Origin: Lachnospiraceae bacterium
GTDB taxonomy: Bacteria; Bacillota; Clostridia; Lachnospirales; Lachnospiraceae
Assembly (NCBI GenBank): GCA_900764225.1
Contig: CAAFNG010000360.1
Span: 1 to 10,292 of the forward strand
Direction: 5' to 3'
DNA length: 10,292 nt
Shown: positions 1 through 7,232 of the stretch, piece after piece
Layout of the letters: every line of letters starts with the position of its first letter
How positions within the stretch are numbered: position 1 is the stretch's first letter
Translations under genes and position numbers: made by a program
Notes under the pieces: model-generated
Seen by the model: the letters and a program-made list of their open reading frames with translations, nothing else
Database searches by the model: none
What the model was told of the DNA's origin: nothing

Positions 1-1
1 A

Positions 2-334
2 AATGGGGAAACACGAGAACATAATAATTGCATTTCGTATAGCTGTATTTCCGAAGAATGGTGCGAATTGGCAGATAAAGGACAATGGCTGCTTGAAAGA
101 ATCATTGCAGAGGAAACAGTCAGGGAGCTGATGGATTTGCTGACAGAGCGACAGAGACAGATGCTCCAGCGTATTTATTTTCAGCAGAAGACACAAAAAG
201 AAGTTTCGCATGAACTGGGTATTACAGTTCCGGCAGTATCAAAGTGTATTTCACAGGCAATGCAGAAAATGCGGAATAATTCGGATGGCTCTGCCAGAGA
301 ATTGGAAAAAGGAGACTGGAAGTATGCCTGGTAA
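2..334 (+). CDS. Sigma-70 region 4-like small regulator, 5' truncated
   Basis: Small helix-turn-helix protein of the sigma-70 region 4 class, of the kind often found as accessory regulators in Firmicute conjugative elements. The frame is open from base 2 with no stop, so the true start lies left of the window. The in-frame TTG at 68 has no ribosome binding site in front of it and is an unlikely start. About 110 residues are visible. The core is the LTERQRQMLQRIYF helix followed by QKEVSHELGITVPAVSKCIS, a typical region 4.2 recognition helix-turn-helix. No region 2 is seen in the visible part, so it may bind DNA or RNA polymerase as a partial sigma-like factor rather than act as a complete sigma factor. 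Its last 11 bases overlap the next gene, which suggests translational coupling. An alternative ATG frame at position 3 ends after about 42 codons and lacks any recognisable motif. Confidence 0.8.
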   Translation, partial: NGETREHNNCISYSCISEEWCELADKGQWLLERIIAEETVRELMDLLTERQRQMLQRIYFQQKTQKEVSHELGITVPAVSKCISQAMQKMRNNSDGSARELEKGDWKYAW

Positions 335-746
335 AAAGCCAAAAGAAAGACAACACTACATGCTGCGTGTAAATGATACGCTTGTGGAAGTTACCAGGGC
401 AGTATATCTGGCCTGGTATCAGGCTGGAAGAAAAGAGCGATACCAGATTGAAAAAATGCAGAGGCATGGAGTATGCAGTATGGAGGAATTACAGGAAAAA
501 GGCTATGACTGCTCTTTTTCGGTAGTATCACCGGAAGAAATCGTTATCAGACTGTCAGAAATACAGGAACTGGAAAAAGCTCTGGGATATTTGCCTAAAG
601 AAGAGGCAGAACTGATAACGCTATTGTTTTTTGAAGAATTTACAGTAAAAGAAACGGCACAGTATTTTGGATGCTGCCCAAAGACGATTAGAAACCGGAG
701 GAAGAAAATATTGGAGAAATTAAAAGAGCAACTGGAAAACACATAA
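324..746 (+). CDS. Small sigma-70 family-like regulator (140 aa)
   Basis: A second small DNA-binding regulator with a C-terminal sigma-70 region 4-like domain. The start is set at ATG 324 because GGAG at 311-314 lies 9 bases upstream. The frame stays open further left, but that stretch only overlaps the previous gene and has no ribosome binding site. The N-terminal half (about residues 10-50) is basic, with a YMLRVNDTLVEVTRAVYLAW segment. The C-terminal part has LPKEEAELITLLFFEEFTVK followed by ETAQYFGCCPKTIRNRRKKI, a helix-turn-helix with a basic recognition helix. At 140 residues it is shorter than a full sigma factor. It overlaps the upstream gene by 11 bases, so the two are probably co-translated. 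Being just upstream of the adhesin and transfer genes it may control them, but that is inference from position only. A strong hairpin follows at 796-832. Confidence 0.85.
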   Translation: MPGKKPKERQHYMLRVNDTLVEVTRAVYLAWYQAGRKERYQIEKMQRHGVCSMEELQEKGYDCSFSVVSPEEIVIRLSEIQELEKALGYLPKEEAELITLLFFEEFTVKETAQYFGCCPKTIRNRRKKILEKLKEQLENT

Positions 747-795
747 AACAATATTGGAATAAAAATTCTTAAAAAATTTTTCAAACAGGTTAATT

Positions 796-832
796 TTTGC
801 CCTTTCACACATGCGGTTAGTGAAGGGGCAAA
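796..832 (+). terminator. Strong 13-bp hairpin after the sigma-like genes
   Basis: TTTGCCCTTTCAC at 796-808 pairs with GTGAAGGGGCAAA at 820-832 over 13 base pairs with a single G.U wobble and an 11-base loop. Fifty bases separate it from the stop codon of the second regulator. The tract that follows (TGTCTATTTT) is poor in consecutive T, so as an intrinsic terminator it is imperfect. It could instead be a processing or regulatory hairpin in the leader of the adhesin transcript. Reading it on the minus strand gives no T run either. Confidence 0.5.
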
Positions 833-840
833 TGTCTATT

Positions 841-876
841 TTCAATTCGAGATAATAACTCCCCTTAAAAATTGAA
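841..876. repeat. 7-bp inverted repeat
   Basis: TTCAATT at 841-847 and AATTGAA at 870-876 are a perfect inverted repeat separated by 22 AT-rich bases. It starts 9 bases after the 796-832 hairpin. A regulator-binding site is possible, but short AT-rich inverted repeats arise by chance fairly easily. Confidence 0.25.
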
Positions 877-985
877 CCTTGACAATTTCATACCAGCAGC
901 GAGAGGATACCCGGAATTTTTCAGCTACGCATTTTGCGGCGGGAATCCGGTGAAAACGTGAAGGGATACGGATGGGAGGCACCCT

Positions 986-1117
986 TTGCAGGAACGATTA
1001 CGAATTACCTCTTGCGGCTTAATGCTTGATCCTGAACTTTACCTGAGTGTCATTCCTGTTTTACAGGATGACAGCAGATACCATGTGGCGGTGTTTCAAA
1101 AAGGCACTGCCATATGA
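986..1117 (+). CDS. Possible 43-aa small protein (TTG start)
   Basis: A short ORF whose translation looks like a real globular fragment: it runs RITSCGLMLDPELYLSVIPV and continues DDSRYHVAVFQKGTAI. GGGAGG at 974-979 lies 6 bases before TTG 986, a well-placed ribosome binding site, and this is why the TTG was chosen over the internal ATG at 1022, which has none. I do not recognise the family. After its TGA the same frame reopens at ATG 1118 for 22 more codons to TAA 1184, so an interrupted longer gene cannot be excluded. It may be a small host- or element-encoded protein, a leader peptide for the adhesin gene, or a remnant. Confidence 0.4.
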   Translation: MQERLRITSCGLMLDPELYLSVIPVLQDDSRYHVAVFQKGTAI

Positions 1118-1158
1118 ATGTGCTGTTATCAGAGTGATTTCTGTACCAGCAATAAAAT

Positions 1159-1186
1159 GTGGGAGGTGGTTCCAATGATTGAATAA
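1159..1186 (+). promoter_or_regulatory. Strong ribosome binding site before a 3-codon micro-ORF (MIE)
   Basis: TGGGAGGTGG lies a few bases before ATG 1175, which opens an ORF of only three codons (Met-Ile-Glu) ending at TAA 1184-1186. The stop overlaps the left arm of the hairpin at 1186-1205. Such a good ribosome binding site with no gene behind it may be a leader-peptide device that positions ribosomes at the hairpin upstream of the adhesin start, or merely a remnant of an earlier start region. Confidence 0.3.
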
Positions 1187-1205
1187 TGCAGGTGTGAGCC
1201 TGCAT
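1186..1205 (+). promoter_or_regulatory. 7-bp hairpin at the first possible adhesin ATG
   Basis: ATGCAGG (1186-1192) pairs perfectly with CCTGCAT (1199-1205) around the loop TGTGAG. The right arm contains most of the ATG at 1204, the leftmost in-frame start of the adhesin ORF. That ATG has no Shine-Dalgarno of its own and would be folded away, which supports the downstream start at 1249. Confidence 0.4.
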
Positions 1206-1230
1206 GAAAACAGAACAGATAATAGAAGAA

Positions 1231-1251
1231 AGAGAGGATTCAGTCAAAATG
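1231..1251 (+). promoter_or_regulatory. Ribosome binding site that fixes the adhesin start
   Basis: AGAGAGGA at 1231-1238 is followed 10 bases later by ATG 1249. This start gives the peptide MKMRFKRFLSGFMAVATLAS, a typical basic-then-hydrophobic signal peptide. The ATG at 1204 would add 15 charged residues in front of the signal peptide and has no ribosome binding site. ATG 1255 is also possible but farther from the site. Confidence 0.7.
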
Positions 1252-4200
1252 AAAATGAGATTCAAAAGATTCTTGTCCGGATTTATGGCAGTCGCAACAC
1301 TGGCTTCTGTCATTATTCAGCCAGTAGCAGTTTCGGCTTCTGAATTAGAACCGGAAGAAATACCATTTGAACAGCAGTATGCGGAATTAAAAGATGTTCA
1401 GGATTCCCTTGATCCGGACGAGATCGTAAAGGCAAATGACATTGAACTTTCTTATGGGCAGGAATTTGATGTAGAAGTTGATCTGTCTGGAATCGAAGGT
1501 GTAGATGAAAGTAAGATCAAGATTTTATTCCATGAAGCAAAGAATGAAACTGGTACAGATTTTGACACACATACACCGGATACTTACAAGGCTGTCTATG
1601 CAGTAGAACCAGTCAGCGGTCATCCTGCTTATAGAATCAGCAGAAATATTACAGTGAAAGAACCGGAAACAGAAGTGCAGTCAGAGCGTTCTTCGGACAG
1701 TACAGTGAATGTTGACGATGATACTGGGGATACGGAGCAGAGCGAGGAGGATTCGGAGTCGCACAGGGAAACACAAAACGCTGAAAGCACAGCAGATTTG
1801 GAATCTGAATTAACCGTTTCAGAAGCACTGGAACAGGCAGAGAGTAATGGCATTGACCTTTATGCAATGGAAGCCGGAGAAACAGTAACCTTTATGGCTG
1901 CGGCAGGCAATGCCAGAAGTTCACAGCAGGTTTCTGTGACCAGAGGAGCAGAATACCGATATGCAGATTACGGATATGGAACATATCTGACTTACCAGTA
2001 TACTGTAAAATTTGGAAATGTATCTGCCACAGCATATTGTGTACAGCCCTCCAAACCGGGACCTGGCAGTGGAACTTACACGATCAACAAGGTTGGCGAT
2101 GGAAAAGCACTTGCGAAAGTGTGTTATTACGGTACAAAGGCTTCCGGTGATGATGGATTTTTCACAGAGGAAAACGGATATGGCAATTTAAGTACAGGAG
2201 CCAGATTCATTCTGGTACATCTGGCAGCATCTTATGCAAATGGAAGTGGGGATGCCTTTTCTGGTGCAAACAGTACTGCACAGAATCTGGCAATGAAACT
2301 TTATAATTACTGTATTTCACAGCCGGAAATTCCGGATGTGGAAATGTCCTTTTCGGATGCAGATGTAAAAGCCTATGTGGATGGCAACAGTCAGAGAACA
2401 AAGGATATTACATTTAATGCGGATGCGTTACAGACCATTACCATGAAACTTCCGGCAGGTGTACAGCTTCATAACCTGACAACAGGAAAAACAAGTAAAG
2501 CTGGAGAAAGCGTAGAAATCTGTGGTGGTACAAAGTTTTATCTGTCCGCACCATTAACACAGGTGAGTGATGTGGCAGGAAGCTGGTTTGCAACCATGAA
2601 AGGAAGCATTACCAAAGATTATTCAGCTTATAAGATTTCAACAGGTTCCGGAAACCAGGATCTGGCTCTGGTATTTGGCGAAGGCGTTGACGATGAGAAA
2701 TATGTAGATTTTAAAGTATTCTGGGTACAGCAGGCAAGTGTTAAGGTGATCAAGAAAGATGCCAAGTCAGACGCAAAGCTGTCTGGTGCTGTGTTTGGAT
2801 TATACAGTGATGCAGAATGTACCAAACTGATCACACAGTTACCTGCGACGGATGAAAACGGTGAAGCGTCCGTACAGATCACCAAGACACAGGATACCGT
2901 ATATCTGAAAGAGATTACAGCTCCAAGCGGATATCGTATCAATGCAACAGCTTACAATGTGAAACTGGAGGTCAGCAAGACCACAACCGTTACGGTTCCA
3001 GATGAAGAACAGATGGGACAGCTTACCGTTTATAAAGAAGGTGAGGTTCTGGTTGGTGCAGATGTGACAGAAAATGGCACAACATTTAAGTATGAGAAAC
3101 GCAGACAGAGTGGTGCTGTTTATGATGTGTATGCTGGAGAAGATATTAAAACTGCCTATGGTACAAAGATTTACAGCAAGGGTGATCTGGTAAAAGAGAA
3201 TCTGACAACAGATACAAACGGAGCTACCGTTCTTAAAAATCTGTATCTTGGTACATATATCGTAAAAGAGAAACAGGCTCCGACAGGATTTTATAATGCC
3301 GGAGAGGAAAAGACAGTAACATTATCCTATGCAGGACAGAATGTGGATGTTGTTTTTACTGAGACAACCTTTACCAATGACAGACAGAAAGTAGAAGTAA
3401 TGGTAACAAAACAGGATGAAGATACAGAAAATCCTCTGGCTGGAGGAATCTTTGGACTTTATGCTGCAAGTGACATTACCAACGTGGATGGAACCGTCAT
3501 TGTAAAGAAAGGGACACTGATCCAGAAAGAGACAACAGGAGCAGACGGAACAGCGAAGTTTACAGCAGACCTGCCGCTTGGATTTTCTTATGATGTGAAA
3601 GAAGTGCAGGCACCGAAAGGGTATGTGAGAAACACAGATGATGTTTATACGTTTGCTTTCTCTTATACGAATGATAAAGAAGCAAAACAGACATTCAAGC
3701 ATACATTCAAAAATGAACGTGTGACAGCTAAGATTTCTCTGCAGAAGCAGGATAAAGAAACCAAAAAGGCAGTTCCACAGGGCGATGCCACTCTGGAAAA
3801 AGCAGTATATGGACTGTATGCTCGTGAGGATATTGTGCATCCGGATGGTGCTACTGGCGTGATCTATAAAGCAGGAGAACAGGTTGCCACTCTTACGACA
3901 GATGAGAATGGACAGGCTTCTGTGGATGGATTATATCTTGGTAATTACTATGTGAAAGAGATTACTCCTCCAACTGGTTATCTGGCAGATGAAGAAGAAC
4001 ATGATCTGGTCTGCAATTACGAAGGAGATCTTGTAGCAGAAGTAAAACGTGACTGTCTGTCTCTGGAGCAGGTAATGAAACAGCCATTCCAGATTATCAA
4101 GGCGGCAAATAACGGAAAGACCGATGCCGACTTACTGAAAGGGGCAGGATTTACCGCTTATCTGGCATCATCCCTGAAAGTAAAAGAGGATGGAAGCTAT

Positions 4201-7158
4201 GATTTTGATTCTGCAAAACCGGTAGTGATCGGGGAAAACGGAGCAACAGAAATCTTTACAGATGAAAAAGGTTATGCCTGCAGTATTGCGATTCCTTATG
4301 GAACTTATATTGTGCGTGAAACCACGACACCTCATAATTACACTCCGGTAGATGATTTTACAGTGCGTATCACTGAGAACAACCCGAACCAGCCACAGAC
4401 ATGGAGAGTGCTTCTGGATGACGAGTTTGAAGCGAAACTGAAAATCATCAAACAGGATGATGAGACGAAAAAGGCAGTGCTTCAGAAGAATACAGAGTTC
4501 AAGATTTTCAACATGGACACTGAGAAATATGTGGAGCAGGTAACAACTTATCCGACTACGGTAAAACATAAATCCTATTTTACAGATGAGCAGGGATATT
4601 TGATTCTTCCGCAGAATCTTAAAATCGGACATTATCGCATTGAGGAAGTAAATGCACCTTATGGATATACTTTGAATGAAAATTACTATGAGGTAACAGT
4701 AGATTCCAATACTGCATACCAGATGGACGGAACTTCCGGGGATGTGATCATTGAAGCAGTTTATGAGAACCATCCTGTTAAGGGTGAACTGACTATCGTA
4801 AAAAAAGGCGAAGTTCTGGACGGATTCAAGGATGATTTTACATATCAGACAGAAAATCTGGAAGGGGCAGAGTTTGAGATTTACGCTGCCGAGGACATCT
4901 ATACTGCAGATTTCCAGAAAGATGATAATGGAAACCGTATTCTGGAATATGCGGCAGGAACACTGGTAAAAACGGTTACAACTGATAAAGATGGGAAAGC
5001 GGTCCTGAAAAATCTTCCGCTTGGAAGTTATAAGATTGTCGAAAAGACAGCACCGGATGGCTTTGTTTTAAACAGTGAAGCACAGATCATTACTTTTTCT
5101 TACAAAGATCAGGAAACACCAGTCCTTGAGCAGACAGCTATCTTTGAAAATGACCGTCAGAAAGTAGAAATTTCTGTGGTAAAACAGGATGCTGATACAG
5201 AAGCAGCCGTTGCAGGAGCAGAGTTTGGGCTTTATGCGAAGAATGACATGGAAGCTCATGGAACTGTGATTGTGAAAGCTGACACACTCCTTGGAAAAGC
5301 TGTTTCCGGAGAAGATGGAAAGGCTGTATTTACACGGGATCTGACATTCGGTGAGTATTATATCAAAGAACTTGCAGCACCAAACGGTTATGTATCTTCT
5401 GATGAAATTCTGGAAGTAAAAGCAGAATATCAGGGACAGGATGTTAAGGTAGTGCAGTTATCTTCTGTATTTAAGAACCAGCCTACAAAGGTTGTGGTTT
5501 CCAAGTCTGATTTAACTACTGGCGTGGAATTGTCAGGTGCGACACTTACTGTTCTGGACAAAGATGGAAATGTAGTTGATACATGGAAATCTGTAAAAGG
5601 CGAGCAACATCTGATTGAACGACTTACTGTAGGGGAAACCTATACTCTCAGAGAAGAGATGGCTCCTTATGGATACCTCAAAGCAGAAGAGATCACCTTT
5701 ACGATTGAGGATACCGGGGAAATCCAGAAAGTTGAAATGAAAGATGATGTGCCGACAGGAACAATTATCATCAATAAAAATGGAGAATTTCTGGATAAAG
5801 TAACTGCACTGGATTCCGTTGGTGGCTGGATTAAACATTTATTCCAGTATGTAACAGGCAGTCTGAAAGATGTTACCTTTGAAGTCTATGCTTTAGAGGA
5901 CGTGAAATCTGCTGACGGAGAAAGTGAAGATTATTATAAAAAAGACGAGCTGGTCGCAACCATTACAACGGACGATACTGGTATTGCAAAGGTATCGGGA
6001 CTTCCGCTGGGTAAATACTATGTAAAAGAAAAAGCTACAGTGGACGGTTTTGTACTGGATGATGAAGCGAGAGAGATTGATCTGACATACCGGGATCAGG
6101 ATACTGCAGAAGTTACTTATTCTGCTGACTGGCAGAATAACCGCCAGAAAGCAGAAGTGGAAGTTGTGAAAAAAGAGAAAGATTCTGATCGTGTACTGGA
6201 AGGTGCGGTATTTGCCCTCTGTGCCAAGGATGATATTACAGGAGCAGACGGAAAAGTAATTATGAAAGCAGATACTGTGATCGAGGAACTGGCAACAGAC
6301 AAAGAAGGTAAGCTGACTTTTACGGCAGATTTACCGATTGGGTTTGCGTATTATATCAAAGAAACATCACCGGCATCCGGATTTGCAACGACAGATGAAA
6401 TACAGGAGTTCACGTTTGAGTACGAGGGTGCAGAAAAGGAAAAAGTATCTTATGCTTTTACTTTTGAGGACGAGCCGACTGTAATCGAGATCACCAAGAC
6501 TTCCCTGACAGATGGAAAAGAACTGGAAGGAGCTAAGTTACAGGTAACTGATGAAAGTGGTAAAGTTGTAGATTCCTGGACTTCCGGTAAGGAAGCTCAT
6601 ATCATCAAAGAACTGGTAGTTGGACAGAAATATACTCTGACAGAAACAAAACCAGCGGATGGTTATGTGACAGCAGAAAGCATCACGTTTACCGTTGAAG
6701 ATACTGCAAAGCCACAGAAAATCGAAATGAAAGATGACGTGACCAAGGTAGAAATCTCTAAAACAGATATTTCTGGTAAGGAACTTCCAGGAGCGAAACT
6801 GACCATTCTTGACAAAGACGGTAAGACAGTAGAGAGCTGGACTTCTGAGGAAAAACCACATTACATAGAAATGCTTCCGATTGGGGAGTATACGCTTCGT
6901 GAAGAGTCTGCCCCGGATGGATATCTGGTCGCTGAAGATGTGAAATTTACAGTGGAGGATACCGGGGAGATCCAGAAAGTAGTGATGAAAGATGAGGTAA
7001 AACCGGAAGAAACACCAACGCCGGAAACACCGTCTACACAGGTAACAGATACACCGAAAACCGGAGATGATACACACATGCTGATTTGGATTCTGCTTGC
7101 GATTGCAGGTATGGCAGGCAGTGTATCAGCAGTCTGGATTGCGAAAAAAAGAAAATAA
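1249..7158 (+). CDS. Giant sortase-anchored thioester/CnaB adhesin (SpaA isopeptide-forming pilin-related, 1969 aa)
   Basis: Cell-wall-anchored surface protein. Residues 1-31 are a signal peptide ending near PVAVSAS. Residues about 32-210 are acidic and Ser/Thr/Glu-rich. Residues about 215-495 resemble a thioester adhesin domain, with Cys264 in the AYCVQP motif; the expected TQ-type Gln seems replaced (VHLA, His324). Thirteen CnaB/SpaA-like domains follow, starting near residues 496, 590, 714, 825, 943, 1062, 1178, 1305, 1414, 1504, 1634, 1745 and 1833. Each has an N-terminal beta-strand Lys and a Glu in motifs such as YLKEITAPSGY, the residues used for Lys-Asn/Asp isopeptide bonds. A Pro/Thr-rich spacer precedes TPKTGD (1935-1940), a sortase motif with Thr in place of Leu, then a membrane helix (about 1944-1964) and a KKRK tail. 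In the family such proteins are rigid adhesive stalks. Its place before the coupling-protein genes suggests a role in cell contact during conjugation, or a carried host-adhesion trait. The ORF extends to ATG 1204, but 1249 is the better start. Confidence 0.92.
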   Translation: MKMRFKRFLSGFMAVATLASVIIQPVAVSASELEPEEIPFEQQYAELKDVQDSLDPDEIVKANDIELSYGQEFDVEVDLSGIEGVDESKIKILFHEAKNETGTDFDTHTPDTYKAVYAVEPVSGHPAYRISRNITVKEPETEVQSERSSDSTVNVDDDTGDTEQSEEDSESHRETQNAESTADLESELTVSEALEQAESNGIDLYAMEAGETVTFMAAAGNARSSQQVSVTRGAEYRYADYGYGTYLTYQYTVKFGNVSATAYCVQPSKPGPGSGTYTINKVGDGKALAKVCYYGTKASGDDGFFTEENGYGNLSTGARFILVHLAASYANGSGDAFSGANSTAQNLAMKLYNYCISQPEIPDVEMSFSDADVKAYVDGNSQRTKDITFNADALQTITMKLPAGVQLHNLTTGKTSKAGESVEICGGTKFYLSAPLTQVSDVAGSWFATMKGSITKDYSAYKISTGSGNQDLALVFGEGVDDEKYVDFKVFWVQQASVKVIKKDAKSDAKLSGAVFGLYSDAECTKLITQLPATDENGEASVQITKTQDTVYLKEITAPSGYRINATAYNVKLEVSKTTTVTVPDEEQMGQLTVYKEGEVLVGADVTENGTTFKYEKRRQSGAVYDVYAGEDIKTAYGTKIYSKGDLVKENLTTDTNGATVLKNLYLGTYIVKEKQAPTGFYNAGEEKTVTLSYAGQNVDVVFTETTFTNDRQKVEVMVTKQDEDTENPLAGGIFGLYAASDITNVDGTVIVKKGTLIQKETTGADGTAKFTADLPLGFSYDVKEVQAPKGYVRNTDDVYTFAFSYTNDKEAKQTFKHTFKNERVTAKISLQKQDKETKKAVPQGDATLEKAVYGLYAREDIVHPDGATGVIYKAGEQVATLTTDENGQASVDGLYLGNYYVKEITPPTGYLADEEEHDLVCNYEGDLVAEVKRDCLSLEQVMKQPFQIIKAANNGKTDADLLKGAGFTAYLASSLKVKEDGSYDFDSAKPVVIGENGATEIFTDEKGYACSIAIPYGTYIVRETTTPHNYTPVDDFTVRITENNPNQPQTWRVLLDDEFEAKLKIIKQDDETKKAVLQKNTEFKIFNMDTEKYVEQVTTYPTTVKHKSYFTDEQGYLILPQNLKIGHYRIEEVNAPYGYTLNENYYEVTVDSNTAYQMDGTSGDVIIEAVYENHPVKGELTIVKKGEVLDGFKDDFTYQTENLEGAEFEIYAAEDIYTADFQKDDNGNRILEYAAGTLVKTVTTDKDGKAVLKNLPLGSYKIVEKTAPDGFVLNSEAQIITFSYKDQETPVLEQTAIFENDRQKVEISVVKQDADTEAAVAGAEFGLYAKNDMEAHGTVIVKADTLLGKAVSGEDGKAVFTRDLTFGEYYIKELAAPNGYVSSDEILEVKAEYQGQDVKVVQLSSVFKNQPTKVVVSKSDLTTGVELSGATLTVLDKDGNVVDTWKSVKGEQHLIERLTVGETYTLREEMAPYGYLKAEEITFTIEDTGEIQKVEMKDDVPTGTIIINKNGEFLDKVTALDSVGGWIKHLFQYVTGSLKDVTFEVYALEDVKSADGESEDYYKKDELVATITTDDTGIAKVSGLPLGKYYVKEKATVDGFVLDDEAREIDLTYRDQDTAEVTYSADWQNNRQKAEVEVVKKEKDSDRVLEGAVFALCAKDDITGADGKVIMKADTVIEELATDKEGKLTFTADLPIGFAYYIKETSPASGFATTDEIQEFTFEYEGAEKEKVSYAFTFEDEPTVIEITKTSLTDGKELEGAKLQVTDESGKVVDSWTSGKEAHIIKELVVGQKYTLTETKPADGYVTAESITFTVEDTAKPQKIEMKDDVTKVEISKTDISGKELPGAKLTILDKDGKTVESWTSEEKPHYIEMLPIGEYTLREESAPDGYLVAEDVKFTVEDTGEIQKVVMKDEVKPEETPTPETPSTQVTDTPKTGDDTHMLIWILLAIAGMAGSVSAVWIAKKRK
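4780..6744 (+). repeat. Tandem three-domain module (CnaB types A-B-C) within the adhesin
   Basis: Domains 7-8-9 (4780-5757) and 10-11-12 (5758-6744) are two copies of the same three-domain unit, 978 and 987 bases long. Type A begins with strand motifs such as GELTIVKKGEVLDGF and ends ENDRQ or QNNRQ. Type B begins KVEISVVKQD or KAEVEVVKKE. Type C begins with KSDLTTGVELSGA or KTSLTDGKELEGA and ends MKDDV. Domain 13 (from 6745) is a further C type and domains 2-3 are a further A-B pair. The copies have diverged, and the closest DNA match is between C-domain ends: 45-base stretches at 5707-5751 and 6955-6999 differ at only a handful of positions. This indicates growth of the stalk by unit duplication. 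Confidence 0.75.
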
Positions 7159-7170
7159 AAGTTAATGGAG

Positions 7171-7207
7171 GGGCATTTATGGGCAGCAAAGTCATAGATG
7201 CCCTTTT
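7171..7207 (+). terminator. Hairpin with short T tract after the adhesin gene
   Basis: GGGCATTTATG (7171-7181) pairs with CATAGATGCCC (7193-7203) over 11 base pairs with one G.U wobble, an 11-base loop, and TTTT directly after the stem. It starts 13 bases after the adhesin stop. The T tract is short, so it probably attenuates rather than fully ends transcription, which would lower the output of the transfer genes relative to the adhesin. The stem also overlaps the ribosome binding site and ATG of the micro-ORF at 7179. Confidence 0.6.
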
Positions 7208-7232
7208 GAATGATGAAAGGGGTATAAAATGA
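7179..7232 (+). CDS. Possible 17-aa leader peptide (MGSKVIDALLNDERGIK)
   Basis: GGAGGGG at 7168-7174 precedes ATG 7179 by 4 bases. The ORF encodes MGSKVIDALLNDERGIK and its TGA (7230-7232) overlaps the ATG of the next gene (7229) in an ATGA arrangement. The ORF runs through the loop and right arm of the 7171-7203 hairpin, so ribosomes translating it would melt the hairpin and arrive at the downstream start. This is the layout of a coupled leader peptide. Its small size means chance cannot be excluded. It has no recognisable family. Confidence 0.4.
   Translation: MGSKVIDALLNDERGIK

Larger units (their letters stand above)
747..1248 (+). other. About 500-base leader region between the sigma-like genes and the adhesin gene
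   Basis: No large gene is supported here. In order it holds: an all-AT inverted repeat at 761-781, a 13-bp hairpin at 796-832, a 7-bp inverted repeat at 841-847/870-876, a 24-codon open stretch at 879-953 without a ribosome binding site, a plausible 43-codon small ORF at 986-1117, a 3-codon micro-ORF at 1175-1186, and a 7-bp hairpin at 1186-1205. The segment about 890-1120 is noticeably more GC-rich than the AT-rich part before it and reads as partly coding in more than one frame. It could be an old degraded gene or a structured 5' leader of the adhesin mRNA. I could not identify a convincing adhesin promoter. Confidence 0.5.

Noticed and set aside
210..323. Upstream extension of the second regulator to ATG 210
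   Set aside because: This part is the out-of-frame shadow of the first regulator and lacks a ribosome binding site; ATG 324 has GGAG at a good distance.
68..334. TTG 68 as the start of the first gene
   Set aside because: The frame is open to the left edge with plausible protein sequence, and no ribosome binding site precedes the TTG; the gene is truncated by the window.
761..781. AAAAATT/AATTTTT inverted repeat as an intrinsic terminator
   Set aside because: The stem is only A-T pairs and would be too weak to stop RNA polymerase.
879..910. TTGACA at 879-884 as a promoter for the adhesin
   Set aside because: No TATAAT-like hexamer at 16-18 bases; the best match, GGATAC, is 20 bases away. 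A weak or regulated promoter cannot be excluded.
879..953. 24-codon open stretch from TTG 879
   Set aside because: Reads as possible protein (TISYQQREDTRNFSATHFAA) but has no ribosome binding site and no recognised family; kept only as part of the leader region.
747..1248. Origin of transfer in the gap before the adhesin
   Set aside because: Inverted repeats are present, but I see no recognisable nic-site sequence and no relaxase gene nearby in this window.
3322..3840. Long minus-strand open frames across the adhesin gene
   Set aside because: They are antisense shadows of the CnaB repeats, with Cys/Phe/Ile-rich low-complexity translations and no ribosome binding sites.
2734..7002. Repeated DNA in the adhesin as a CRISPR-like or tandem nucleotide repeat
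   Set aside because: Periodicity is about 260-390 bases and reflects diverged protein domains, not short identical repeats with spacers.
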